Of a DNA stretch of 64,000 nucleotides, positions 1-10,339 are shown one piece after another. The DNA lies in assembly GCF_900078335.1 (NCBI RefSeq), contig NZ_FKBR01000019.1, positions 165,655 to 229,654 on the forward strand, given 5' to 3'. Every line of letters begins with the position of its first letter. Position 1 is the stretch's first letter. Both the position numbers and the translations under genes were made by a program. Below the pieces are notes generated by a model, which saw only the letters and a program-made list of their open reading frames with translations, ran no database searches and had not been told where the DNA came from. The stretch is from Bordetella trematum. Its GTDB lineage: Bacteria > Pseudomonadota > Gammaproteobacteria > Burkholderiales > Burkholderiaceae_B.

Positions 1-2178
1 ACGGAGCCGGCCGCCCATGTGACGGTGACCTTTCCGGATGGCTCGAACAAACGGGTGCAGGCCGACACGCACGGGCGCTACACGGTGACTTCGGATGCCG
101 ATGTGCCTTCGGGCGTCATCAGTACGCGGGTCACGGATGCCGCGGGCAACACGGGGCCCGAGCTGCGGCATGAGTACACCGACACGGTGGACAAGACCCC
201 GCCGGCCGCGCCGGTGGCTGCCGGGGTGACGACCGACTCCGTCTCGGGCCGGGTGACGGTGACAGGCACGGCCGAACCCGGGGCCGAGGTGAGGGTGAGC
301 TTCCCGGACGGCACGGATCAGACCGTCAAGGTCGGCGCGGCGGGAAGCTATAGGGTGACTTCGGAACGCGATGTGCCCTCGGGGATGATCACGGTGCAGG
401 CCACGGACACCGCGGGCAACAGGAGCCCCGAGACCCGCCATGCCTACGTTGACGCAGTGGACAAGACCGCGCCCGATGCGCCGGCGGATACGGAAGTGAC
501 GACCGATCCCGCCTCGGGCCAGGTCACGGTGAGCGGCACGGCCGAGCCCGGGGCCGAGGTGAGAGTGAGTTTCCCGGATGGCACGAGCAAGACCGTCAAG
601 GCGGGCGCGACGGGCAGCTATACCGTGGTCTCAGACGGCGACATGCCGTCGGGCTCGATCACGATCCGGGCGACCGACGCCGCCGGCAACAACAGTCCCG
701 AGGTGATGCGCACCTATACCGATCTGGTGGATAAGACGCCACCGCCGGTCCCCACGGTCGCAGACGTAGTGACCGATGAGTCGTCGGGCCGGGTGACGGT
801 AAGCGGCACGGCCGAACCCGGAGCCAACGTGACCGTGGCGCTCCCGGACGGCACGCGCAAGACCGTCAAGGCGGGCACGACGGGCGGCTATACCGTAGTT
901 TCGGACGGCGACATGTCGTCGGGGCCGATCAGGATCTGGGCGACCGATGCCGCCGGCAACAACAGTCCCGAGCTTATGCGCACCTATACCGATCTGGTGG
1001 ATAAAACGCCGCCGCCTGCGCCCAAGGTCGCGGACGTGGCGACCGATGAGACGTCGGGCCAGGTGACAGTGACGGGGACGGCCGAGCCGGGGGCCCAGGT
1101 GACGGTGCGCTTTCCGGATGGCACGGGCAAGACCGTCGTGGCTGGCGCCGACGGCGCCTATCGCGTGACTTCGGAGGGCGATATGGTGGCGGGCGACATC
1201 ACGGTGTCCGCTAGCGATGCCTCGGGCAACAAGGGGCCGCAAGTCAGCAAGGCCTACGTGGACAGTGTGGACAAGACACCGCCGCCGCTGGTCATCACGG
1301 CCGTGACCGAGAACTTGGATACGGGCCAGGTGACCGTAAGAGGCGATAGCGAGCCGGGATCCCGGGTGACCGTCACGTTCAGCGATGGGTCGAGCAAAAC
1401 GGTGGTGGCCGGCGATGATGGCGCTTACACGGCAACTTCCGCCGGGGATCTGCCTTCGGGGTCGATCCTGGCGCGGGCCGTCGACGAAGCAGGCAATTCA
1501 AGCGCCGAGGCGCGGCATGCATACGTCGACACGGTGGACAAGACGCCGCCCGAGGAACCCTCGATCACGTCCATCACGACCAATGCCACCTCGGGGCAGG
1601 TGACGGTGACAGGCAAAGCCGAGCCCGGAGCCGATGTGGCGGTGACCTTCCCGGACAATACGAGCAAGAAGGTCAAGGCCGACACGGAGGGCACGTACAC
1701 GGCGACGTCGGATAAGGACGTGCCGTCGGGGATGGTGAAGGTACTCGCCACGGACGCGGCGGGCAATGAGGGCGAAGAAATCGACCAGCCCTACAGGGAT
1801 GAGAGGAAAGCCCTGTCCATGGGGAATATCGTCAGCCTGCTTGCCGAAGCAGGGACATTCCGACCGATTGAAATATCCAGGGCAAGCGCCACGCTGGCTG
1901 CGTACTTTGACGTGATCGGCGTAGCGAAGCCGCTGGTCCGGATCGAGCCGGTGAATCCGGCCGATGCGAATGTTCGCAAGCTGATCGACCTGTTGCAGGT
2001 GCGGCTACAGGGCTGGCGCCGTGGTGTGAAGGCGGGCACGATGTACCTGGAGAAGCCTGCCGGCACGGGTCCCGAAGGCACGGTTCCGCCGGGGGACTAT
2101 GCGGTCAACATCATCTTCACCGACCCAGGGATCCCCGAAGCCCAGGTGGTGATCCCTGGGGTGATCAGGTGGTCTTGA
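1..2178 (+). CDS. Ig-like repeat surface protein, C-terminal part (5' end outside window)
   Basis: The frame is open from base 1, so the gene starts upstream of the window. The visible ~725 residues are seven bacterial Ig-like units (the first partial), each opening with DKTPP or DKTAP and carrying GTAEPGA, FPDGT, D-x-PSG and TDAAGN signatures, followed by a C-terminal domain of about 125 residues (roughly from nt 1800) that I do not recognise. Tandem Ig-like modules of this kind form stalks of large adhesins. No RTX repeats, LPXTG or autotransporter barrel occurs at the C-terminus, so secretion would depend on the missing N-terminus; an inverse-autotransporter (intimin/invasin) layout, with the C-terminal domain as the exposed tip, is an inference. 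A GC-rich hairpin follows the stop codon. Confidence 0.85.
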   Translation, partial: TEPAAHVTVTFPDGSNKRVQADTHGRYTVTSDADVPSGVISTRVTDAAGNTGPELRHEYTDTVDKTPPAAPVAAGVTTDSVSGRVTVTGTAEPGAEVRVSFPDGTDQTVKVGAAGSYRVTSERDVPSGMITVQATDTAGNRSPETRHAYVDAVDKTAPDAPADTEVTTDPASGQVTVSGTAEPGAEVRVSFPDGTSKTVKAGATGSYTVVSDGDMPSGSITIRATDAAGNNSPEVMRTYTDLVDKTPPPVPTVADVVTDESSGRVTVSGTAEPGANVTVALPDGTRKTVKAGTTGGYTVVSDGDMSSGPIRIWATDAAGNNSPELMRTYTDLVDKTPPPAPKVADVATDETSGQVTVTGTAEPGAQVTVRFPDGTGKTVVAGADGAYRVTSEGDMVAGDITVSASDASGNKGPQVSKAYVDSVDKTPPPLVITAVTENLDTGQVTVRGDSEPGSRVTVTFSDGSSKTVVAGDDGAYTATSAGDLPSGSILARAVDEAGNSSAEARHAYVDTVDKTPPEEPSITSITTNATSGQVTVTGKAEPGADVAVTFPDNTSKKVKADTEGTYTATSDKDVPSGMVKVLATDAAGNEGEEIDQPYRDERKALSMGNIVSLLAEAGTFRPIEISRASATLAAYFDVIGVAKPLVRIEPVNPADANVRKLIDLLQVRLQGWRRGVKAGTMYLEKPAGTGPEGTVPPGDYAVNIIFTDPGIPEAQVVIPGVIRWS
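187..1793 (+). repeat. 270-bp tandem repeats encoding Ig-like modules
   Basis: The codons for VDKTPP recur at 187, 457, 727, 997, 1267 and 1534. That is an exact 270-bp (90-residue) period for the first five units, then 267 bp. Some neighbouring units are nearly identical in DNA, notably around 690-740 and 957-1010, which suggests recent duplication or gene conversion. The array continues upstream of the window. Confidence 0.9.
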
Positions 2179-2195
2179 TGCGCCAGGGTCTGATA

Positions 2196-2228
2196 GACCC
2201 CGCCCGCCCGTGGAGGGCGGGCGGGGTC
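2196..2228. terminator. Hairpin between convergent genes
   Basis: A perfect 14-bp GC-rich stem (arms 2196-2209 and 2215-2228) with a 5-nt loop lies between the Ig-like gene and the convergent DUF945 gene. The T-run is short on both strands, so intrinsic termination is plausible but not certain. It may serve both directions. Confidence 0.55.
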
Positions 2229-2232
2229 CGGT

Positions 2233-4113
2233 TTACTGCTGAATGAAGTCGCCGAACTCGTCGGTCGTGCCCAGGAAGGCCTGCAGCAGGCTTTCGATGG
2301 TTTCCAGATCGAGGATCTGCGAGGCATCGACTTCGAAGTGCAGCTCGGCCACGCCCTTCTTGGTGATCGAGGCCGGGGCGAATTCGCCATATTCCTCGTT
2401 CCATTCCTTCAGGCGGGCGGCCGACGGCGCCTTCTGGTCGCCGTAGACGGCCGTCATGCGCAGCACCGTGCAATCCGGGTCGCATACCAGCGTGCCCTTG
2501 ATCTCGGTCGGGGGCAGGTCGTCGGCATCGAGCGTGAACATGCGGCCGGAAGCATCCAGCGCATACTCATAGCCGGTCGAGTCGAGCAGGTAGGCCAGCG
2601 ATTCGTCGTCGAAGGACTCGATGTACATCATCTCGTCTTCGTCGTCCATGCCGCCGCCCGAACTGACCAGTTCGGCCAGCATTTCGGCAACCGGCACTTC
2701 CTTGCCGTTGAGCTCGCCGCGGCCATCGACATAGCTGAACTTGCTGACGATGTTGTCGCCGTCGTTCTTGCCGGCGTTCATCATCTCGGCCAGGCCGGCC
2801 ATGGTCTGGACCTGTTCGTCGGCTTCCTGCTTGGCCTGTTCGGCCGGCATGCCGCGCAGGCGCAGCACCTGTTCGGCCATCGTCGCCACCATGGGCTTGG
2901 ACAGGCGCAGATCGGCGTTGATGCGCTTGATCGCCTTGATGGCGAACTGCTTGTGGTCTTCGATCAGCGAGATGGGCGTGCCGTCTTCGTTGACCGGCTT
3001 GGTGAACTCCACGTCGGCAGTCAGCAGGCTGTCGCCGGCGGCATTGCGCCACACCAGCTTGTCGATGGCGATGACGGGATTGCCTGCCAGCACCTTCTGG
3101 CCATTGGCCAGCACGGCCTCGATGTCGGCCTGCTGCATGCCGGTGCTGGGCTCACTGCCCAGGGCCTGGCGCATCAGTTGCTGGTAGGTTTCGGTCAGGG
3201 CCTTCAGGGCCGGGCCGTCCAGGCGCTTGATCGAAACGGCGATCTCGCCGCTGCCGAAGTCGTCTTCGGCGATGCGCAGTTTTTCCAGGCTGTAGGTCGC
3301 CAGGGCGTTGACCATGGTGTCATCTTCGGACACCGCCACGCTATAGCCCAGCTTGTCCAGTTTCACGAAGCGGTCATTCTCGCTATCGCTGACTTCGATG
3401 GACTTGATCAGCATGCCGGTCGTACCCACGGACAGGCCGAACTTGCCCATGCGGTTATCCAGATTGACTTCCATGCCCGCCATGCGCAGGTTTACCGGCG
3501 AATCCTGGTCGGCGTCCTGGACCAGCAGTTCCTTGGCGGTCAGGCTGCCCTTGACGGCCTGCTTGCGGTGGTCGTAGACCGAATCCAGGGTGGCGCCACT
3601 GAACGTGAACGAAGCGTCGTCGTTTTTGTAGCTCAAGGGCGCGATACCGCCCTCGGTATTGGCCTGGCCGTCATAGCTGATGATGGCGTCGCTCCAGAGC
3701 GGCGCCTTGCCTTGCGACATCTCGAACAGCGGCTTGAGCAGCTCGCTGCTTTCCAGTTCGGAGTGCACATAGGCCAGCTTGGGCATCAGATAGCCGCGCG
3801 AGATGGCGCCGCCAGGGAAGGGCCCGTGGCCGATGTCGTTCTTGAACGACACGCGGATCTGTTCTTCGTCATCGCCCTTCTTGCCGAACACCAGGGTGTA
3901 GCGCGACTTGCTGCTGAAGAAACCGCGTTCGTAGCTTTCCTGCTCCAGGCGCAGCTGGAAGCCGGGGATGGCGCGAGCCAGTTGCTCGTTGGCCTGGGCC
4001 AGGTATTGCTGGCTCTGTTGTTCAATACGTTGGCCGGTGTACCAGGTGGCGCCCAGCCAGGCTCCCGCTCCCACAATGACCACCCCAGTGGTGATCGCGA
4101 CGCTTTTTTTCAT
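2233..4113 (-). CDS. DUF945 (YdgA-like) protein fused to a YbjN-like C-terminal domain
   Basis: A protein of 626 residues. I chose the ATG at 4113 (MKKSVAIT) because an AGGAA ribosome-binding site precedes it and because it matches the start of the paralogue at 4287-5723. Residues ~4-22 are a single membrane anchor; the body is the DUF945 family, with the early GTWYTGQR-type segment and the ERGFFS motif shared with the paralogue. Unlike the paralogue, it ends in an acidic domain (about residues 495-626) with YbjN hallmarks: a D-ES-LAYLLDSTGY start, CDPDC, LKEWNEEYG, and a closing hydrophobic helix. YbjN proteins are small sensory or chaperone-like folds. Function unknown; probably periplasmic and anchored in the inner membrane. 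The fusion is my reading of motifs. Confidence 0.85.
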   Translation of the reverse strand: MKKSVAITTGVVIVGAGAWLGATWYTGQRIEQQSQQYLAQANEQLARAIPGFQLRLEQESYERGFFSSKSRYTLVFGKKGDDEEQIRVSFKNDIGHGPFPGGAISRGYLMPKLAYVHSELESSELLKPLFEMSQGKAPLWSDAIISYDGQANTEGGIAPLSYKNDDASFTFSGATLDSVYDHRKQAVKGSLTAKELLVQDADQDSPVNLRMAGMEVNLDNRMGKFGLSVGTTGMLIKSIEVSDSENDRFVKLDKLGYSVAVSEDDTMVNALATYSLEKLRIAEDDFGSGEIAVSIKRLDGPALKALTETYQQLMRQALGSEPSTGMQQADIEAVLANGQKVLAGNPVIAIDKLVWRNAAGDSLLTADVEFTKPVNEDGTPISLIEDHKQFAIKAIKRINADLRLSKPMVATMAEQVLRLRGMPAEQAKQEADEQVQTMAGLAEMMNAGKNDGDNIVSKFSYVDGRGELNGKEVPVAEMLAELVSSGGGMDDEDEMMYIESFDDESLAYLLDSTGYEYALDASGRMFTLDADDLPPTEIKGTLVCDPDCTVLRMTAVYGDQKAPSAARLKEWNEEYGEFAPASITKKGVAELHFEVDASQILDLETIESLLQAFLGTTDEFGDFIQQ

Positions 4114-4191
4114 GTTTTGTTTCCTGAGTGATTCGCGCAGGCAGCAGCGTTGCGCATTCATTCCGATGCGCGGCGAGTATAGCGAGGCCAG
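4114..4191 (-). promoter_or_regulatory. Upstream region duplicated with the DUF945 gene; TATACT box
   Basis: Read on the minus strand, a TATACT hexamer (agtata at 4176-4181 on plus) sits about 65 nt before the DUF945 start, followed by CTCGCC and a leader ending in ACTCAGGAAACA before the ATG. The same arrangement occurs before the paralogue at 5724-5799, so promoter and leader were duplicated with the gene. No strong -35 box is visible. Confidence 0.45.
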
Positions 4192-4286
4192 AAGTCAGGG
4201 TTTACCACGGCCGTTACCAGCCGTATCAAAATGCTAATCCTGATCGCGTCGCGTCCGGCCGGCCCCGTGGCGGGGCCGGCCCGGCA

Positions 4287-5723
4287 TCAATGCGGCAGCA
4301 TGCCTTGCAGGGCGTCCAGCGGCAGTTCCTTGCCGTTGAGCGTCAGCGCCCCATTCTTGATGAGCAGCGAGGTGACGAGGTCCTCGCCTTGAAGCTGGGC
4401 CAGGTTGAGCATCTGCGCCATTCCCGCCATCGTGTTGATCTGGCGGCCAACCTGCTGGGCGGCCTGTTCCGGGCTCAAGCCCTGGCTTTGGAGCACGTTC
4501 GTGCCCAGCGCCGTCATCATGGGCTTGGACAGCACCAGTTTGGCATCCAGCGGCTGCATCACCTGGCGCACCAGCTCCAGGCCGGTGGCCTGCGGGTTTT
4601 GCGGCGCGACCAGCGTCACAGAAAGATTCAACTGGCTGGCGCCCTTGTCGTTTTTCCAGATGACCGGGTCCAGCGCCAGCGTGGGGTTGTCGGCCAGCAT
4701 GTCCATGCCCAGCGCGGCCAATTGGCGGCTTTGTTCGGCGGTCAGGCCGTTGCTGGCCTGTCCGTCGCGCTGGTTCTGTTCGGTCAGCTTGGCGGACAGG
4801 TCCATGGCGGCCTTGAACTTGGCGGCGTTCACGCGTGCATATTTGAACGTGACCTGCTGGCTGCCCAGCTCGGCGCCATCCACGAGAATCGACGCCGCGG
4901 TATAGCCCAGCTCGCCATTGAGCAGGCCGTCGCTTTCCTTATTGACGCCGTGGTAGACGAAGTCCTTCACCTGCACGGTGCTGTCGTTCTCGCGCTTGAC
5001 CGTCATGCTCGCCAGCTTCAGGCTGCCGGTGCCCAGCTGCAGGCCGGAGGGGCCTTCGCGGCTGTCGACCGTCATGGTGATCTTGCCCAGTTCGATATGG
5101 GTATCGGCGGCATCGTCGGTCTTGCTTGCGATCACGCTCAGGGGCTCGGTGACCAGTTCGCCCTGCACGCCTTCGAAGCGTTTGAGGATCTTGCCGTCAA
5201 AGCGCGCACCGCCGAATTCGGCGCGTTCCTCGGGGTATTTCATGGCGGGGACTTCCGCCTGCACCGAGGCGTCGCCGCCGTAATGCAGCACGACGTTGCC
5301 GGACAGGGGGTTCTTGCCCTGGGCCGCGTCAAAGGCTGGCTGGCTGCTCGGCGTGGGCACCATCTCTGTCTGCACGAAAGCCATGCTGGGCAGGAAGTGG
5401 CCGCGCGCCAGCGCGCCCAGCGGCAGCGGGCCGTGGTCGATGCGGGCGTCGAATTCGAGCGCTTCGTCCTTGGCGTTGCGCGCCGATGCCGTCTTGCCGG
5501 TCAGGGCGTAGCGGGCATGGGTGGAGAAAAAGCCGCGTTCGGCCGACAGCTCATCGAAGCGCAGCTGCAGGTCGGGGAAGGCACGCGCCAGCTCGGCGTT
5601 CAGACGCTCCAGACGGACGGTACTTTCCTCGGCGAGACGTTGCCCGGTGTACCAGGTGCCGCCCAACCAGGCGGCCGCTCCCACAATGATCACTCCGGCA
5701 GTGATCGCTACGCTTTTCTTCAT
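4287..5723 (-). CDS. DUF945 (YdgA-like) family protein
   Basis: A protein of 478 residues beginning MKKSVAIT at 5723, preceded by an AGGAA ribosome-binding site. It has one N-terminal membrane segment (~residues 4-22), then a large soluble domain typical of DUF945, the family of E. coli YdgA (about 500 residues). It is a tandem paralogue of the gene at 2233-4113: the first ~60 residues (GTWYTGQR, ERGFFS), the MTALGTNVL-type helix, the Q-P-EQAA region and GALTLNGKELPL all recur there. It stops where the other protein continues into its YbjN-like domain. Biochemical role unknown; an inner-membrane-anchored periplasmic location is inferred. The two genes keep separate, similar promoters rather than forming a tight operon. 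Confidence 0.85.
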   Translation of the reverse strand: MKKSVAITAGVIIVGAAAWLGGTWYTGQRLAEESTVRLERLNAELARAFPDLQLRFDELSAERGFFSTHARYALTGKTASARNAKDEALEFDARIDHGPLPLGALARGHFLPSMAFVQTEMVPTPSSQPAFDAAQGKNPLSGNVVLHYGGDASVQAEVPAMKYPEERAEFGGARFDGKILKRFEGVQGELVTEPLSVIASKTDDAADTHIELGKITMTVDSREGPSGLQLGTGSLKLASMTVKRENDSTVQVKDFVYHGVNKESDGLLNGELGYTAASILVDGAELGSQQVTFKYARVNAAKFKAAMDLSAKLTEQNQRDGQASNGLTAEQSRQLAALGMDMLADNPTLALDPVIWKNDKGASQLNLSVTLVAPQNPQATGLELVRQVMQPLDAKLVLSKPMMTALGTNVLQSQGLSPEQAAQQVGRQINTMAGMAQMLNLAQLQGEDLVTSLLIKNGALTLNGKELPLDALQGMLPH

Positions 5724-5799
5724 GTGTTGTTTCCTGAGTGATTGGCGCAGGTACGCACTGCGCCTTCATTCTGATGCGTGGCGAGTATAACGAGGCCAG
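5724..5799 (-). promoter_or_regulatory. Probable promoter of the DUF945 gene; TATACT box
   Basis: A minus-strand TATACT hexamer (agtata at 5784-5789 on plus) lies about 60 nt before the start codon, within a segment closely matching the one at 4114-4191. The hairpin at 5811-5833 separates it from mmsA. Confidence 0.45.
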
Positions 5800-5810
5800 G
5801 CGGACGCGAT

Positions 5811-5833
5811 TACGGCTGCCCACGGCAGCCGTA
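5811..5833 (-). terminator. Hairpin downstream of mmsA
   Basis: A perfect 10-bp stem (5811-5820 with 5824-5833) and 3-nt loop, about 47 nt after the mmsA stop and before the DUF945 promoter. No U-tract follows, so it may be a weak or Rho-assisted terminator. Confidence 0.35.
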
Positions 5834-5879
5834 ATCAGATATTACACCTTCGTCTGTGCGGACCGCCTTGCGCGGCGGC

Positions 5880-7373
<1,494 letters not shown>

Positions 7374-7448
7374 GAGGGGGGCAAAGGCAGGCAGGGCCCG
7401 CGGCGGACGCGGGCGGGAAAAGGGGCGGGGCCAGGCGGCCCCGGCGGT

Positions 7449-8771
7449 TCAGTCGATCTCTTTGAGCACCTGGCCGATGGTCTCGAAGATCTGGCCGATC
7501 TGCGCTTCATCGATGATGAGCGGCGGCGACACGGCGATGGTATCGCCGGTATAGCGAACCATCAAACCCTGTTCGAAGCAGCGCTGGAAGACCTGCCCGG
7601 CACGCGCACCGGGGGCGCCAGCGCGTGGCGCCAGCTCGATGCCGGCCACCAGGCCGATGTTGCGGATGTCGATCACGTGCCGCGCCTGGCGCAGGCTGTG
7701 GGCGGCCTGGCCGAAGGCCGGGGCCAGCGCCTGTGCGCGCTCGAACAGCCGGTCGCGGCGGTAGATGTCCAGCGTCGCCTGGATGGCGACGGCTGCCAGC
7801 GGGTGGGCCGAGTAGGTGTAGCCATGGAAGAACTCGATGCCGCCCTGGACGCCGTCGACGACGCTGTCGTAGATCTCGCGGCGTACCGCCACGGCGCCGG
7901 CCGGCACCGCCGCGTTGCTCACGCCCTTGGCCAGGGTGATGATGTCGGGCGTCACGCCGAAGGCTTCGGCGGCGGTAGCCGCGCCCACCCGGCCCCAGGC
8001 CGTGATGACCTCGTCGAAGATCAGCAGGATGCCATGGCGTTCGGTGATCTCGCGCAAGCGTTGCAGGTAGCCCTTGGGCGGCACCAGCACGCCGGTCGAG
8101 CCGGCCATGGGCTCGACGATCACGGCGGCGATCGAAGAGGCGTCGTGCAGGGCCACCAGGCGCTCCAGCTCGTCGGCCAGGTGGGCGCCCCACTCCGGCT
8201 GCCCCTGGCTGAAGGCATTGTGCTCCAGGTTGTGGGTATGCGGCAGGTGGTCCACGGCGGGCAGCAGCGCGCCCGAGAAGGCTTTGCGATTGGCGGAAAT
8301 CCCGCCGACCGAGAGGCCGCCGAAACCCACGCCGTGATAGCCGCGTTCGCGTCCGATCAGGCGCGTGCGCTGGCCTTCGCCGCGGGCCCGGTGATAGGCC
8401 AGCGCGATCTTCAGGGCGGTGTCGGCCGACTCGGAGCCGGAGTTGGTGAAGAATACCCGGTCCATGCCCTGCGGCATGAAGCCGGCCACGGCGGTGGCGG
8501 CTTCGAAGGCGGCCGGATGGCCGAACTGGAAACCCGGTGCATAGTCCATCTCGGCCGCCTGGCGGGCGATCGCCTGGACGATCTCCTCGCGGCAGTGGCC
8601 GGCGTTCACGCACCACAGGCCCGCCGTGCCGTCCAGAATCTGGCGTCCGTCCAGCGAGGTGTAGTACATGCCTTTGGCCGACGCCAGCATGCGCGGCTGG
8701 GCCTTGAACTGGCGGTTGGCGGTAAAGGGCATCCAGAGATGCGAGAGATCCGGGTGCGCGGGTGCGTTCAT
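7449..8771 (-). CDS. Omega-amino acid:pyruvate aminotransferase (beta-alanine:pyruvate)
   Basis: 440 residues; class III PLP-dependent aminotransferase. It would transfer the amino group of beta-alanine (or another omega-amino acid) to pyruvate, giving malonate semialdehyde and alanine. Signatures are LWMPFTANRQF at the start, GSESADTALK, YHGVGFGG, DEVITAWGR and the PLP lysine in LAKGVSN (K282). The start is supported by a GGAGG ribosome-binding site just upstream. It is the first gene of a two-gene operon with mmsA and is divergent from the MocR-type regulator, an arrangement that strongly suggests beta-alanine catabolism. Exact substrate range cannot be read from sequence; related enzymes also accept taurine or GABA. 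Confidence 0.92.
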   Translation of the reverse strand: MNAPAHPDLSHLWMPFTANRQFKAQPRMLASAKGMYYTSLDGRQILDGTAGLWCVNAGHCREEIVQAIARQAAEMDYAPGFQFGHPAAFEAATAVAGFMPQGMDRVFFTNSGSESADTALKIALAYHRARGEGQRTRLIGRERGYHGVGFGGLSVGGISANRKAFSGALLPAVDHLPHTHNLEHNAFSQGQPEWGAHLADELERLVALHDASSIAAVIVEPMAGSTGVLVPPKGYLQRLREITERHGILLIFDEVITAWGRVGAATAAEAFGVTPDIITLAKGVSNAAVPAGAVAVRREIYDSVVDGVQGGIEFFHGYTYSAHPLAAVAIQATLDIYRRDRLFERAQALAPAFGQAAHSLRQARHVIDIRNIGLVAGIELAPRAGAPGARAGQVFQRCFEQGLMVRYTGDTIAVSPPLIIDEAQIGQIFETIGQVLKEID

Positions 8772-8920
8772 GGCAGCCTCCAGGGCGGTCAGTCAAACGG
8801 ACGGAGACGGGCTCCGTGTTGGGGAAGCTGGGATTCTCGGCGCTCGCAGGGGGAATGGACATATACAATCTGGCGATATCAAGCTGACCGTATTGATCCA
8901 TTTTTGCCAACTGTACAGAA

Positions 8921-10339
8921 ATGATTGATTTCCAGCCCATCCGCAAGCGTAAAGGCGCGCCCACGCTGGTCGAGCAGATCGTTCAGGCCTTCGCCGATGC
9001 GATTGCCCGGCAGACGCTGCGTCCGGGCATGGCCATCCCGTCCGTGCGCGAGTTTGCGCGCCAGCATGGCCTGAGCACCTTCACGGTGGCCAGCGCCTAT
9101 GGCCGGCTGGTGGCGCAGGGCTGGTTTGGCGCGCGAGCCGGTTCCGGTTATCGGGTGTCGGGGGCGGGGCGAGCCGTGCGCACGCCTCAGCCGGCGGGCT
9201 GGGCGCCGCCACGTCTCAATACCGGCTGGCTGCTGTCGGACATCTATGCGGATCATTCCATTCCGATCAAGGCGGGCTGCGGCTGGTTGCCGGGGGAGTG
9301 GCTCAACGAAGAGGGCCTGCACCAGGCCTTGCGTCACATGGGGCGGGTGCCGGCGCTGCGGATCTCCGGCTATGGGCATCCGCAGGGCTACGCGCCGCTG
9401 CGCGAGAGCATTGCTGCGGCCCTGGCTCTGCATGGCCTGCCGCTGGAGAGCGAGCAGATCGTGCTGACCCAGGGGGTCACGCACGGGCTCGATCTGGTGA
9501 TACGCACGCTATTGCGCCCGGGCGACGTGGTGCTGGTCGAGGCGCCGTGTTACGCCAACCTGCTGCAGTTGTTGCGCTTGACCGGCATGCGGGCCGTCGC
9601 GGTGCCGCGCGACGAAGCCGGCCTGGATCTGGCGGCGCTGGAGCAGGCCGTGCTGCAACATCGGCCGCGGGCCCTGTTCGTCAACACGGTGCTGCAGAAC
9701 CCTTCCGGCACCACCCTTGGCATGGCCAATGCCTTTCGCCTGTTGCAGTCGGCCAGCCAGCATGACTACTGGATCATCGAAGATGACATATCGCGCGAGT
9801 TGCTGCCGGGGATGGCGCCGTTGCTGGCCGCGCTCGACGGTGGCGAGCGCGTGATCTACCTGGGCGGTTATTCCAAGGTCATCAGCCCCTCGGTCAGGGT
9901 CGGCTATATCGCCGCCCACCGCGATCTGGCGCGCGATCTCGCCCGCAGCAAGATGGCGGCCGGGCTGACCTCGCCGGAAATCATGGAGCGCGTGGTGCAC
10001 CAGGTGATCGGCGACGGTCGCTATCGCAACCACATCCTGCGCACGCGCGAGCGCCTTGCCCAGGCTCACGGGCAGGTGGTGCGCCAGATGGAGGAGGCCG
10101 GTTTCGAGATTGCAGCGCGACCTCAGGCCGGGCTGTTCCTGTGGGCGCGGCCGGCCGCCGGTGCGCCGGGCGGGCGTGAGCTCGCCGAGCGGGCATTGGG
10201 CGACGGCATCTGGCTGGCGCCCGGCTGCTACTTCGATGCGGGCGAGGCGGATACGCCCTGGCTGCGTTTCAACGTGGCCTATGCCGGGCAGGACGCCTTG
10301 TGGCGTTTTCTGCGCCAGGCCTGCGCTCAGGCGCGCTGA
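8921..10339 (+). CDS. MocR-type (GntR/aminotransferase) transcriptional regulator
   Basis: 472 residues: an N-terminal GntR winged helix (~residues 10-75, with PSVREFARQHGLS and a GSGYRV turn) joined to a fold-type I aminotransferase domain (~110-470). The PLP-binding lysine is in GGYSKVISPS (K319), and the NPSGTT motif is present. MocR proteins use PLP adducts as effectors rather than for catalysis. It is divergent from the aminotransferase/mmsA operon with 149 nt between the start codons; activation of that operon in response to beta-alanine or a PLP aldimine is inferred. The start codon has no clear Shine-Dalgarno sequence, so it may be translated with a very short or atypical leader. Its last 13 nt overlap the convergent folA gene. 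Confidence 0.9.
   Translation: MIDFQPIRKRKGAPTLVEQIVQAFADAIARQTLRPGMAIPSVREFARQHGLSTFTVASAYGRLVAQGWFGARAGSGYRVSGAGRAVRTPQPAGWAPPRLNTGWLLSDIYADHSIPIKAGCGWLPGEWLNEEGLHQALRHMGRVPALRISGYGHPQGYAPLRESIAAALALHGLPLESEQIVLTQGVTHGLDLVIRTLLRPGDVVLVEAPCYANLLQLLRLTGMRAVAVPRDEAGLDLAALEQAVLQHRPRALFVNTVLQNPSGTTLGMANAFRLLQSASQHDYWIIEDDISRELLPGMAPLLAALDGGERVIYLGGYSKVISPSVRVGYIAAHRDLARDLARSKMAAGLTSPEIMERVVHQVIGDGRYRNHILRTRERLAQAHGQVVRQMEEAGFEIAARPQAGLFLWARPAAGAPGGRELAERALGDGIWLAPGCYFDAGEADTPWLRFNVAYAGQDALWRFLRQACAQAR

Noticed and set aside
187-1793. Regular repeats considered as a CRISPR array
   Set aside because: The period is 270 bp, the repeats are coding and in frame, and there are no short unique spacers or cas genes.
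2338-4131. Plus-strand frame opposite the DUF945-YbjN gene
   Set aside because: Shadow frame, no ribosome-binding site, low-complexity product.
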